From Inia geoffrensis (taxonomy: Eukaryota; Chordata; Mammalia; Artiodactyla; Iniidae), in the NCBI GenBank assembly GCA_036417435.1, contig CM070900.1:31287496-31351495 (forward strand): a stretch of DNA of 64,000 nucleotides. Direction: 5' to 3'. Shown here piece after piece: positions 46,368-58,200 of the stretch (position 1 is the stretch's first letter; each line of letters begins with the position of its first letter). The notes under the pieces were generated by a model. The model made no database searches, had not been told where the DNA came from, and saw only the letters and a list, made by a program, of their open reading frames with translations. The translations under genes were made by a program, and so were the position numbers.

Positions 46368-47205
46368 TTTTAAATGATGCTCTAATGAAAAGTCTTATGA
46401 GTATATAGGCAGCATGCTCTGTCTTCTGTGATCTCAAAAGTTTGCAAACCATTTGAGCCATCAGAAACATGACCACTGTTTTTCTTGAAAACAAATCTCT
46501 TGAAACACCTGAGAAGTTATGATAACATTGCAGTTATCTACACTAACTGTGACACACTCCAGTGCCAACCGTTTGCACAACTGGTTAACTGGGTGTCGTG
46601 ATGCCTTGGGCTCTGCTGGGATCTTGTCAGAGACGTAAAGGGCTTCCTTCCCAGAAGTGCTTGAGAGAGACTGGAGAATATCAGGTCACAGAAATGAGGT
46701 CAAGAAGGCAATACATTCAGGTAAGTTTTCAAATTAGAGACTTGTGAACCTCTTATAGAGTGGTCACCATTGAGTGTGTGTGAGTATGCTTTAACTTCAA
46801 AAGGATCAAGGATCTCTTTGAACTCCAGAAGGCCAAGACTGCTGAGTCTCCCTGCCTTGGAGCCCAGAAGGATGCCACTCTAGGGTATTCCAGATTCTCT
46901 ACAAAACTCAGTCCTAGAGAACCTTTTTGATTCTCCTCATCCAAAGGATACCTACAATATAAAACACTCCAACAATAAGAAGCGAGCTCAGTGAACAATA
47001 GAATAATAGCCTATCTCAGGGACCCTAATATCAAGATGAAAATAAGGTAAAATAATCACAATACTAGTGAAACAAAACTACTGGACTGCCGGAAGAGAAA
47101 GATAAACACCTATCAACAACAACAACAACATGTGTATGTGTATTCTATAAATATATGAAGAGTATTTTAAAAGATTAAAATGTAACTTATACACACAAAA
47201 CCTTC
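46368..47205. other. Anonymous DNA
   Basis: Nothing recognised apart from a (CAA)n tract at about 47115-47130. The minus-strand frame 46753-46998 shows no known domain. Confidence 0.35.
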
Positions 47206-48770
47206 CTCAAATTTAATACACAGAAATCTCTTGCATTCCTATACACTAACAACAAAGGATCAGAAAGAGAAATTAAGAAAACAATACTATATACCATCCC
47301 ATCAAAAAGAATAAAACATTTAGAAATAAACCTACCTAAGGAGGCAAGAGGCTTGTACTCTGAAAACTGTAAGATACTGTTGAAAGAAATCAAAGGTGAC
47401 ACAAACAGATGGAGAGATATACCGTGTTCTTGGATTGGAAGAATCAACATTGTGGAAATGACTATATTACCCAAAGCAATCTACAGATTCAGTGTAATCC
47501 CTATCAAACTACGAATAGCATTTTTCACAGAATTAGGACAAAAAATTTTACAATTTATATGGAAACACAAAAGACCCCGAATAGCCAAGGCAATCTTGAG
47601 ACAGAGAAACGGAGTAGGAGGAATCAGGTTCCCTGACTTCAGACTATACTACAAAGCTACAGTCATCAGGATAGCAAGCACTGGCACAAAAACAGAAATA
47701 TAGATCAACAGAACAGGACAGAAAGTCCAGAGATAAACTCATGCACCTATGGGTCAAGTAATCTATGACAAAGGAGGCAAGAATATACAATGGAGAAAAG
47801 ACAGTCTCTTCAACAAGTGGTGCTGGGAAAACTGGACAGCTACATATAAAAGAATGAAATTAGAACACTCTCTAACACCATACACAGAAATAAACTCAAA
47901 ATGGATTAAAGACCTAAATGTAAGATGGGATATGATAAAACTCTTAGAGGAAAACATTGGCAGAACACTCTCTGACATAAATCACAGCAAGATCTTTTTT
48001 GATCCACCTCTGAGAGTAATGAAAATAAAAACAAAAATAAACAAATGGGACCTAATTAAACTTAAAAGCTTTTGCACAGCAAAGGAAGCCATCAAAAAAA
48101 CAAAAAGACAACTCTCATAATGGGAGAAAATATTTGCAAACAAAGCGACCGACAAGGGATTAATCTCCAAAATATACAAAAAGCACATGCAACTCAATAT
48201 AAAAAAAAAAAAAAACAATAAAAAATGGGCAGAAGACCTAAATAAACATTTCTCCCAAGAAGATATATGGATGGCCAAGAAGCACATGAAAGGCTGCTCA
48301 ACATCACTAATTATTAGAGAAATGCAAATCAAAACTACAATGAGGTATCACCTTACACAGTTCAGAACGGCCATCATCAAAAAATCTACAGACAATAAAT
48401 GCTGGAGAAGGTATGGAGAAAAGGGAACCCTCCTACACTGTTGGTGGGAATGTAAATTGGTACAACCGCTATTGATAACAGTACGGAGATTCCTTAAAAA
48501 TCTAAAATTAGAGCTATCATGTGATCCAGCAATCCTACTCTGGAGCATATATCCAGAGAACAGCATAATTTGAAAGGATACATATACCCCAATGTTCACT
48601 GCAACACTATTTACAATAATCAGGACGTGGAAGCAACCTAAGTGTCCATCGACAGATGAATGGATAAAGTAGGTGTGGTACATATATACAATGGAATATT
48701 ACTCAGCCATAAAAAAGAACAAAATAATGCCATTTGCAGCAACATGGATGGATCTAGGGATTGACATACA
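47206..48770 (+). pseudogene. L1 ORF2 C-terminal part, one frame with stop codons
   Basis: This encodes the last part of the L1 endonuclease/reverse transcriptase. A single reading frame continues from about 47206 to at least 48573, broken only by in-frame stops at 47701-47703 (TAG), 48118-48120 (TAA) and 48571-48573 (TGA). Readable blocks: [75 protein letters not shown] and [10 protein letters not shown]. In the C-terminal CX3CX7HX4C motif the second cysteine is tyrosine (TAT). The endonuclease and YADD-type catalytic regions are absent because of 5' truncation, so it cannot retrotranspose. The minus-strand frames 47763-47978, 47982-48332 and 48348-48683 are antisense shadows. Confidence 0.92.
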
Positions 48771-49170
48771 GTATGTCTTTCTCTGACATACTGAGTGAAG
48801 TAAGTCAGAGAAAGACAAATATATGATATCGCTTATATGTGTAATTTTAAAAAACTGATACAAATGAACCTATTTACAATACAGAAACTGAGGCACAGAT
48901 GTAGAAAACAAACTTATGGTTACCAAGGGGGACAGGGGGAGGGATAAATTGGAAGATGGGGATTGACATTTACACACTACTGTATGTAAAACAGGTATGT
49001 AATAAGAACCTACTGTATAGCACAGGGAACTTTATTCAATATTCTGTAATGACCTACATGGAAATAGAATTTTAAAAAGAGTGGGTACATGTATATGTAT
49101 AAATGACTCACTTTGCTGTATAGCAGAAACTAACATGACATTTTAAATCAACTATATTCCAATTATAAAA
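47206..49170 (+). mobile_element. L1, 5'-truncated, plus strand, relatively young
   Basis: Starts inside the reverse transcriptase region of ORF2 and runs to a complete 3' UTR: 'cctactgtatagcacaggga', 'ttcaatattctgtaatgacc', 'gtatagcagaaactaacatg' and 'ctatattccaattataaaa'. Low divergence, since its frame is nearly kept. A 15-A run at about 48201-48215 lies within ORF2. I could not define a convincing target duplication; 'aaccttcctc' before and 'aacctcctcc' after are only suggestive. Confidence 0.92.
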
Positions 49171-49203
49171 GAACCTCCTCCTTTCTCATCCACCTTTCTG
49201 TCT

Positions 49204-50965
49204 TTAATTTTTTTAGACAGCATTATTGAGGTATCAATGATACACAATAAATTGCACATATTTAAAGTGTATGATTTGTTAAGTATACACCAGGGACTCT
49301 AACACCATTAGCAAGTAAATAACTATGTCCATTATCCCCTCAAGTTATCTCATATCCTTCAATAATCACCACCTCCTACCCTTTCCAAACACTGCTCCCT
49401 CCACACTTTATTCCCAGACAACCACTGATCTGTTGGCTAAAGATTACAGAATCTATAGAATCACTATAGATTCATTTGAATTTGCTAGAATTTTATATAA
49501 ACATAATCGTATGTACTCTTTTTTTTTTTTTCCTGGCTTCTTTCATTCAGCATAATTATTTTTAGATTCATCCATGTTTGATGCGTATCAACAGTTGATA
49601 GTCATTACTTTTTAATGCTAAATAGTGCTCCACTGTATCTACAATATTTCATTTAACCACTGATTTATTGAGGCATATCTGGGTCATTTGCAATTTTTCA
49701 GATAAATTACAAATTATTTGTAATTACAAAAATTCTTATCTTAAATATTGGTGTACAAGTGTTGTATAAACACATATTTTCATTTGGTAAATGCCAAAGA
49801 GTAGGACTGCCGAGTCCAGTCAGACGGTAAATGTACACCTAACTTTTAAAGAAACTACCGAACTGTTTTCCTGTGTCATTTCACCATTTTACATTCTACT
49901 ACAACATATAGGGTTACCAGCTGCTTCGCTGCCTTGCCAATATCGGGTATGGTCATTTTTTAAAACTTTAGACATTCTAATAGGTGTTTCATGTTATTTC
50001 ACTATCATTTTAATTTTTATTTCCCTAATGACTAATAATCTGAACATCACTGAAAGTGTTTATTTTCTCTTCAAATATCTTCAACGATTAAGTGTCTGTT
50101 CAATACTTGTACATATTTTTAAAATGTGTTTCATTTGTTATTGTTGTTTGAGAGTATTTTATATATTCTGATACAAGTCCATGTTTGTGGCTTATCTTTT
50201 AATTCTCTTCTTTAAAGACTAGATGTTAATTTTGATTATGTCCAAATACCAAAAAAAATTATAGACCAGGCTTTTCTTGCTGTACCAAATAAATACTTGC
50301 CTAAATAGAGGTCATAAATAGTTTTTCTTATATTTTCTTCTAGAAGTTTTATAGTTTTAGCTCTTAGGTTTAAGTTTATGATTCAATGTATGCATATGGT
50401 ACAAGGTTTGGATCAAAATGCTTTTTTTTTTTTTTTTTTTTTTTGTAGGAGGATAGATATACAACTGTCTGAGCAGGGTTTGTTAAAAAGACAATCCTTT
50501 CACCCCTGAATTGTCTTCGCACTTTGGTCAAAAATCTATTGACCACATAAGTAAGGGTCTATTTCCGTACTTTCTTCCTGTTCCATTAAATTGTTCCTTT
50601 ATTTTGTTGCTAACACAGCCTTCATCAAGGAAGTTTTAAAATAAACCTTGAAGTTTTAATCCTCCAACATTGTTCTTTTTCAAAGCTCTTTTGTCTAAGT
50701 CCTTTGTATTTCCATATAAATTTTAGAAATGGCTTATCGATTTTATATAAACTCTACTTGAATGTTGATTGGAGTTGGAATGAATTGATATATAATTTTG
50801 GGAATAACTGAATTCTTAAACAATATAGAATCTTCTATAGTGATATATATACAATATATCACTACATTTATTTAATTCCTCTCAGCAATGCTTTGTAAAT
50901 TTTGGTCCATAAGTCTTACATACTTTTGGTCATATTTATCCCTAAATATTTTATATTTTTATGTT
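49204..50965 (-). mobile_element. Old L1 (L1M-type), minus strand
   Basis: The left end 'agcattattgaggtatcaat' and 'aaattgcacatatttaaagt' is the reverse complement of an old L1 3' UTR. It continues through 'gcataattatttttagattc', 'tgtatttccatataaatttt' and 'gaataactgaattcttaaac' into ORF2. No open frame. Includes a run of about 24 T at 50420-50444. Confidence 0.8.
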
Positions 50966-50969
50966 ATCA

Positions 50970-51532
50970 AAAAATAAATTCACCACATGACCCAACAATT
51001 CCACTCTTAGGTATCTATCCAAGAAAATTAAAAATATATGCTTACACAAAGGCTTGTATGTGACTGTTCATTGTGTTATTTACAATAGCCAAAAACTGGA
51101 AACAACCCTAGCAACCACAAACCAATAAATATAACACACTATGGTATATCCATACAATAGAATACTATTTGCTAATAAAAGGAATAAATTTCTTATACTT
51201 ATTACTACATGGATAAACCACAAAAGCATTTTGCTAAGTAAACTGAGCTCGTCAAAAATTACCACATATTGTATTATTCCATTTATATGAGATGGTCAGA
51301 ATAGACAAATCTATAGAGAAAAATTAGATTAGTGGTTGCCTGGGGCTGGAAGCAAGTTAAGGGTCGGAGACTGATTGATTAAGAGATCTTTTTGCTGTGA
51401 TGGAACTATTTTAAATTTGAATTGTGGTGGTATTGTACAATTCTATAAATTTACTAAAAAACATTGAACTGTATATCTAAAATGAGTCAATTCCATGGTT
51501 TATAAATTATACCTCATTAAAGCTATTCAAAG
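50970..51532 (+). mobile_element. Old L1 3' part, plus strand
   Basis: 'cacatgacccaacaattcca', 'tatttacaatagccaaaaac', 'ggttgcctggggctggaagc' and 'attgaactgtatatctaaaa' are consecutive L1 blocks from ORF2 end to 3' UTR. It sits head-to-head with the L1 on its left. The junction is not a simple 5' inversion because both halves have their own 3' ends. Confidence 0.8.
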
Positions 51533-52269
51533 GAGTGTATATAAAACAAATACAGAAATCAGAATGTGTACCAAATATTAGATGATATTAGGGAAATATT
51601 ATTAATTTTCTTAAGGGCAATAATTATATTATGGTTTTGTATAAAAAAGTGCTTATTATTAAGATACACATGAGATATAGTATTACGATGCCTTGGAGTT
51701 ACTTCAAGTGGTTCCCTCTTTCTATATATAATATATATAGCATATATATAGCATATATATATATATATAAAATAAATATGATAAAATATTAATAGTTGAA
51801 TAAAGGTAGAAGTTATGCATGTGTTCATTGTATTAATGTTCATGTCTAGTTGAAAAATTTTATATAAAAATTTAGAGAAAGTGTTGGATCATATCATTAG
51901 ATGTTGGAAAGGTCTAAGATCAAATTCAGCAGCCATTCTTTGCGAAGATTCTAACTAAAGTGGGAATAGAGGTAAATGGCTTTAATATTTAAAGAAAAAA
52001 AAGACCGATTACTCCAAACCTTCAGCAAATATTATTCTATTACTCCAAACCTTCAGCAAATATTATTCTAAGTGTTAAGATGCTAATCTTCTCTTATTTT
52101 AAATCAGATACTAAAAAGTGATGCCTGTTAATACAATTTTTACTTGATATTATATTGAAAATTTTCATAAATGCAACAGACAAGAAAGTTAATAACTGGA
52201 AAATATATTACGTTCTTTATTTTGGGCTGATAACCCAATGGAATCTAGTGAAAATTAGTAGATTTAATA
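51533..52269. other. Anonymous AT-rich DNA
   Basis: Contains a (TA)n tract (51721-51770) and a perfect 31-bp tandem duplication (52008-52069); nothing else recognised. Confidence 0.5.
52008..52069. repeat. Perfect 31-bp tandem duplication
   Basis: 52008-52038 and 52039-52069 are identical, starting ATTACTCCAAACC and ending TATTATTCT. Confidence 0.97.
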
Positions 52270-53440
52270 AGAATTTTTTGTAAGATGGCTGGATGAAAGT
52301 CAAATATAAGAGCATCAAGAGCTTTTCTATACTCCTATAAGTGTAATAAACCAAAGAGAGCCATCTCACAGTAACAAGAAAATATTTTTAATTCATAAGA
52401 ATACACGTAAAAGGAATATGTTACAGAAAATTGTGCCTAAATATATCATAAAATGTCAATTCTTCCACATTTAATATAAAAATTAATTGCAATTATAACA
52501 CCAAAGAAAGGCCATTTTTGTAAAGAACTGGATAAAATAATCTTAAAGTTCAAATGGAAGAAGAGTGAGGGGAAAAATACCTTGCCAGCAATAATATATG
52601 CTATAAAGCCTCTGTGATCAAATCAATATGGTATTAGTATAGAAAAATACATACAGGATCAGAACTGAGTAGTTAAATCAGAAGTATCCTCCTGTGCATG
52701 GGATCTACATGTGCTATGGCAAAGGCAGTCATTCAATGGGAAATCAAATAGTGCTGGCAAAGCTACCTATCCTTCTGGGAAAAAAATGCCCAGACTCTCA
52801 CATTTACAAAAGTAAATATTATGGATGAATTAAAAATAAATTCAAATAATATGCAATAGTAAACTCTTGCAAAATGATCAAGAAGACTACATGTACAATC
52901 AGGGGTCATCTCATGGTACACAGAATAGGAGAGATTTCTCAGAGACTGGAATTCCAAAAGCTACAAAAAAAGATAGAGCCAAATGTAAAAATATAAAGAT
53001 TAAAAATACTAATTGACCAAAATAATAGTTAAAAAATAAAGTTCATAAATAGAAAAAATGTAATTTGATGACAAGGGTTATTATCTATAATACACAAAGA
53101 CATCTTACACATTGACAAGATGACCACAAAGGATCTATTTGAAATATGGAGAAAGACTATCCCTAGACATTTTAGAGATGAAGAATATATTGAACTAACA
53201 CTATAAATGCTATGATTTACTAGTAGTCAGATGAAAGAAAATTAAAGTGGCACTGAGTTATTTTTTACAAACTCTTGTCCTGCAAAAATTTAAAAAGAAC
53301 TGTAACACCCCATAGTAGGAATGTGGAACAAAGGGTATTCAAGCATTGATGGTGAAAACATGAGCTACCTTTTAGAATATAATCTGAAAACATCAAGATT
53401 ATATCCACACATACACACACACACACACACCTTTCTCATG
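52270..53440 (+). repeat. Old L1 ORF2 remnant, degraded
   Basis: 'aagagcttttctatactcct', 'atgtcaattcttccacattt', 'aagttcaaatggaagaagag', 'aaagcctctgtgatcaaatc' and 'ggtattagtatagaaaaata' are ordered L1 ORF2 blocks on the plus strand, too mutated to translate. Similarity fades past about 53330. A (CA)n tract is at about 53408-53431. Confidence 0.7.
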
Positions 53441-53918
53441 AAAAATAATGTACTAAATAAAATATAAGGACATTGCCTTAGCTATATTTCCTCCACTTTG
53501 GAAGTTAGTGCTTCTTTCATACCAGGTGTGATAGAAGCCCTCCTTTAATCCTCCAGAGGGAGGATTAGAGAACCAATGATGAAGATATGAAGTAATGGTG
53601 GCCATTAGACTTTCTCGGTAGCAAAAAGCCAGTTGTGGAGATGGGCATATAGATGAGTCTAAGTCAGTCTGGAGAGTCCAATAAATTAGGCCTGAGACAG
53701 TCATGAACAAGAATTGGTGAGGCACCATTGTTGATAATGGAAAAAAAACTGGAGACAAAGCCAATGCTCAGAAAGAAGGATTGTTGAATAAATTGTGGGA
53801 TATCCATTATGTGAAAATTTGTACAATCTAAGAAAAGAATTAAAAATATTCCAGATGACCCAAATGGTTTGCATGAGGTACTACTGAATGAGAAAACAAA
53901 GTTTCAAATATTTATGTA
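53441..53918. other. Mostly anonymous DNA, old L1-like at right
   Basis: 53441-53755 is unidentified. From about 53775 ('ggattgttgaataaattgtg') it again resembles an L1/HAL1 3' region. Confidence 0.35.
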
Positions 53919-53935
53919 TAATTTGATCTCCTCTT

Positions 53936-53945
53936 TTTAAAAAAC

Positions 53946-53976
<31 letters not shown>

Positions 53977-54303
53977 TTTTTGGCTGCATTGGGTCTTCGT
54001 TGGTGCACCACAGGCTTTCTCTAGTTGCACCAAGTGGGGGCCACTCCTCGTTATGGTGTGCAGGCTTCTCATTGTGGTGGCTTCTCTTGTTGCGGAGCAC
54101 AGTCTCTAGGAGCACAGGCTTCAGTAGTTGTGGCACATGGGTTCAGCAATTGTGGCTCATGGGCTCCAGGGCACAGGCTCAGTAGTTGTGGCACACGGGG
54201 TTAGTTGCTCCATGGCATATGGGATCTTCCAGGACTGGGGCCCGAACCTGTGTCCCCTGCATTGGCATGCAGATTCTTAACCACCGCGTCACCAGGGAAG
54301 TCC
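53936..54303 (-). mobile_element. Long-form CHR SINE
   Basis: Left tail is a (TTTA)n tract (about 53944-53980), then 'tttggctgcattgggtcttc', the repeated 'tagttgtggcac' modules, and head CACCAGGGAAGTCC at the right. Target duplication TAATTTGATCTCCTCTT (53919-53935) and TAATTTGACCTCCTCTT (54304-54320), one mismatch. Confidence 0.95.
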
Positions 54304-54513
54304 TAATTTGACCTCCTCTTGAAAAACAATTAAAAAACCTTTGATGGGTATTGTATATGTATGCTGTATAGAAGCTAGTACCTGAGTATACATACATGGC
54401 TGTGTGTGCATATAGAGGTAGATAGGATTCTTTATATATGAAGAAAAACATATATCCTTGTAGGAACTATGGAGCGGGAGTCAAAGAAAATACTAACCTA
54501 AGAATACAAACAT

Positions 54514-54818
54514 TGGGGCTTCCCTGGTGGTGCAGTGGTTAAGAATCTGCCTGCCAACGTAGGGGACACGGGTTTGAGCCCTGGTCTGGGAAGATCCCAC
54601 ATGCCGCAGGGCAACTAAGCCCATGAGCCACAATTACTGAAGCCCGTCCACCCTAGAGCCCGTGCTCCGCAACAAGAGAAGCCACCACAATGAGAAGCCT
54701 GCGCACCACAACGAAGAGTAACCCCTGCTCGCCGCAACTAGAGAAAGCCTACACACAGCAACGAAGACCCAACGCAGCCAAAAATAAACAAAATAAAATG
54801 AATAATTATTTTTTAAAA
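54514..54818 (+). mobile_element. Long-form CHR SINE
   Basis: Head GGGGCTTCCCTGGTGGTGCA, B-box-like GGGTTTGAGCCC, and tail 'gcagccaaaaataaac'. Perfect 14-bp target duplication AAGAATACAAACAT at 54500-54513 and 54819-54832. Inverted relative to the neighbouring copy at 53936-54303. Confidence 0.95.
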
Positions 54819-54832
54819 AAGAATACAAACAT

Positions 54833-55419
54833 ATAATACAAACATATACTTTTTACATTCATATATACTTTGTTCATAGATCTCTCTCTGAGTTAAAGTA
54901 TAAGGCTAAACATTAAAAGGAAAACACAAAACCAGTACTGACACGCAATTTAATAAATCCCAGTGATATCACGTCATATCTTTATTATTCCAGTTGCCAC
55001 CTCATATAGCTTAATTGCACTGTAGTCAGGTTAAGCTTCCTCCAAAGCTATTTTTGCATTATCCTCCTCTCTTAGGCAAATGGCACCATAGGGTTTATAC
55101 CACCTGTAAATCCAGTCAAACGCATTCAAATTACGATGCAAGATTTTGTTTATCACCCCTGTCAGACCCATCTTCTTACTTGTCAGCATGTTTTATGAAC
55201 GAATTTCTGTCCTCAACTCTCCAAAATTATCATCACTCCTACCAAATCAATATGTTTGCTGGGCCAAAATCGTATATTAGGCTTACTGCACTTTCTTTGA
55301 TCATTGAAGTTCTTTCAAATAAAGTATTCGCCAGCCTCCTCTTTACCAGCTCATGTCACTCACTTTCCTTAAAATACCACTTCATAGCAAATTAAAAGAC
55401 TTAAACCCATCCTTATCCA
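54833..55419. other. Anonymous DNA
   Basis: The plus-strand frame 55015-55395 (126 residues) has no recognisable domain or codon signature; nothing else identified. Confidence 0.35.
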
Positions 55420-55680
55420 TTGATCCATTTCTGGGAATAGTCAATCAGGGTCAAAAAGATTTAGTGACAAGGATGTTCACTGAAACTTTGTAATAGCAAC
55501 AACACCAGAAACCGTTATATGATTAGCAGGAGAGAGTCAGTTAAATAAATTATAGCACATCAATACAACAACCAAAAGGCAGATATTAAAAATCATGTTG
55601 AAAACTATATGATCTCACAGAAAAAAATATTTAATATTTATCCGTAAATTTAAACAAAGGTTTCAAAACATAGCAACTGT
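55420..55680 (+). repeat. Old L1/HAL1-type 3' fragment
   Basis: 'ggatgttcactgaaactttg', 'tagcaggagagagtcagtta' and 'aataaattatagcacatcaa' then 'tacaacaaccaaaagg' follow the HAL1/L1 3' pattern. Confidence 0.5.
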
Positions 55681-56679
55681 TTAATTGATGGAGTTTTATA
55701 TTATGCAATACTACAGATATATAATTTGTAAGAAAACAGTAATTAGTTTCACATGGTGGTTTCTTATAATATTGTTCATGAATGGATGATGGTATCATTG
55801 CCAAGATCAATTTGAGAAAAGCAATTTAAAGACAATTTAAAGCAAAATGAGCAAAACAGTAGAGTGCATCGTGTTGAGCTGGATGCTTACTTGCAGAATA
55901 GAACTTAAAGTATTTGGAATGGAGAGGCCATATTTTCCAGTAAAGTCTTCCTAAACGTTGGTTCTCTCAGCTACAGTTATGTATAATTATGCATATTTAT
56001 TTAGAGGCAATGAGTTATAAGTTATATTTTCTGGCTAGTATCTAGAGTACAAATATTTTATGTTATCAATTAAATGCAATCAACAAAATCTATATAAAAT
56101 TTACATTATCAGGTAAAACATTTAAAACCTGTTATGATAGACACTGACCCAACTGCCCTTTACAATTTTCCTCCCTGTTCCATCTAAGTAAAAAGTTTGG
56201 AAAATTAAATACTAATTTTCACAACCCCCTTTACTGCTAGCCTTGCCCCTGCAACATAGTTATATACAGTGAGATGTAAGCAGAATTTTCTTGGTGGTTT
56301 TCTGAGAATTTCTTACTCAGTAATAATAAGTGACAGCTACAGCCAGCACCATTCCTTCCTATTTTTTCCTTGCCTTTATCACAGACATGAGGCCTGAAGC
56401 TTTTCAAGCCACCAGGAGGGAAGGACCAAGGGGATAAACAGAGATTTGGTCAAGTAATTTCAACTATTATAAAGGTTACATAAGTGCCTCAAAGAAAAAA
56501 AGTAGAGGGTCTCCAGCGGGTACTGAAACATTTTATCTTATAAATAATAAATATTTTACCTAATTAAACAAAATATATGAATATATTTTCATGATAAACC
56601 TTCAAATTATCAAAAAGTATATTAACTGGAAAACACATAGCATGCACCTTTCCTCATCCCCAGTTGCAATTCTCTTTTT
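55681..56679. other. Anonymous DNA
   Basis: Nothing secure. The stretch 56180-56460 vaguely resembles an old DNA transposon or MaLR relic but cannot be assigned. Confidence 0.3.
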
Positions 56680-57900
56680 TTAAGACTATTTTTTTAGGGC
56701 AGTTTTAGATTTATAACAAAATTGAGAGGAAGGTTCAGAGATGTATTTCTCTTTTCAAAGGGAATCCCTGTAAATAGCTTGCTCTTTGTTTTGCAAGACC
56801 TCTGTTTAAGTATTTACAAACATATATATGTAGCATTAAAGTATATGCTTTTGTTTTATATGATTTAGCCAGAAATGGTACTGTGTGCATTGTTCTGAAA
56901 TATTCTTTCCTCACTTACTAATGTGACAAGGAAATCTTTCCAGATATGTCCATATAGGTTTCACCTCATTCTTTTTATCTACTGTACTGTAAGCCAAAGT
57001 ATGAAGGCACTTTTGTTTAATTAAATATTCCTTACTGCAGGGAATTTAGTTTATATTCAATTTTTTGCTATTATAAGTGCTGCTATAATATACATTCATA
57101 TTTGTGAATTTTTTCGGCATATGTGTGAGCAATTATTTGGGCTAAATGCCTAGTTCTACAATAGTGGCTGGAAGAATAGGTAAGCTAATTTGTAAATTTT
57201 GATAGTTACTGTCAAATTAACTTCATAAGAATGTTTTGTAAATATATATTATCATTGGTAAATGAGACATTGTGTTTCCCTACAATCTTACCCAAAACTG
57301 ATATCATTAATCACTTTTAGTTACTCTTGCAAGTGTGATAGGCAAAAATAAATCCATTTTAACTTGCATTCCCTAATTATTCAGTTATCTTGTCATACGT
57401 TTATTGAGAAACATATTACATATTTTCTTTTGTGCCTAGCTTATTCATATATTTTGTCTTTTTTTTTATAAGCTGTCTTTTTGTTATTGACTTTAGTATT
57501 TCTTTTTACATCACTGATGTTAAATTTTAGCCATTTTTTTACAGAGGAAAGAAGTATTTTACCCAAGTATGCCAATAGATAATTTATCTTTGTTTAAATA
57601 TTTCATTTCTACAGAGCATTTAATTTTTATATAGTTAAACTTATCAGCTTTTCTTTAAGATTCAGGGGCATTCTCAGGCTTAGGCAGGCTTGCTCCTACC
57701 AGAAAGTTATAACGATTATTCAAAACTTCTTTCAAAAGCTTTTATGTTTGGCCCTAAATTTAACTATTTAGCCTACCTGGTAAGTATTTTTGTGTATGCT
57801 ATGATTTAGTGTTCTAACTTTGTTTTCTAAATAGACAGTCAGAACATTTCTATTAATTAGTTTGTTTCATGAAATATCACCATTTTCCCCTTATTTACTT
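56680..57900 (-). repeat. Old L1 (L1ME-type), minus strand, degraded
   Basis: 'agggcagttttagatttata' with 'acaaaattgagaggaaggtt' at the left is an old L1 3' UTR in reverse. Blocks such as 'cttgtcatacgtttattgag' and 'gcttttatgtttggccctaa' continue toward ORF2. Confidence 0.65.
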
Positions 57901-58200
57901 GCTCATACTTTCATGATATTTTGTTATTATGAAATATTTTAGACATCTAGAAAATCACAATGAATAAACATAGCAACCAATGAGTGGCCACTATTCAGCT
58001 ATATTTAATCATAACTTTTTTTTTTTTTTGCTTGAGATTAGAGGAGAAAAAAATCAGTATAGATAATACTCCCTTCCATTCCTAATGTTACTCCTCTCTC
58101 TCTCTTTAGATGACATTAATTTCCTGAAGTTATTGTGCGTAATTCCCATTCATGTGCTTATAATTTTCTACATGTATGTAGCCATAAACGATAGAATTCC
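57901..58200 (-). repeat. Possible second old L1-like fragment
   Basis: 'tagcaaccaatgagtggcca' and 'ctattcagctatatttaatc' resemble the 'gtacccatcacccagcttca' portion of an old LINE 3' region. Includes a T-run and a (TC)n tract near 58090-58108. Confidence 0.35.

Noticed and set aside
46225..46494. 89-residue minus-strand open frame
   Set aside because: It spans the MIR core and the edge of the chimeric L1 insertion and has no domain or family resemblance.
49204..51532. Second twin-primed L1
   Set aside because: The two head-to-head L1 pieces each carry their own 3' end, so they are separate insertions and not one inverted element.
55015..55395. 126-residue plus-strand open frame
   Set aside because: No recognisable domain; composition and lack of an ATG-associated context look random. 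Conservation data would be needed to revive it.
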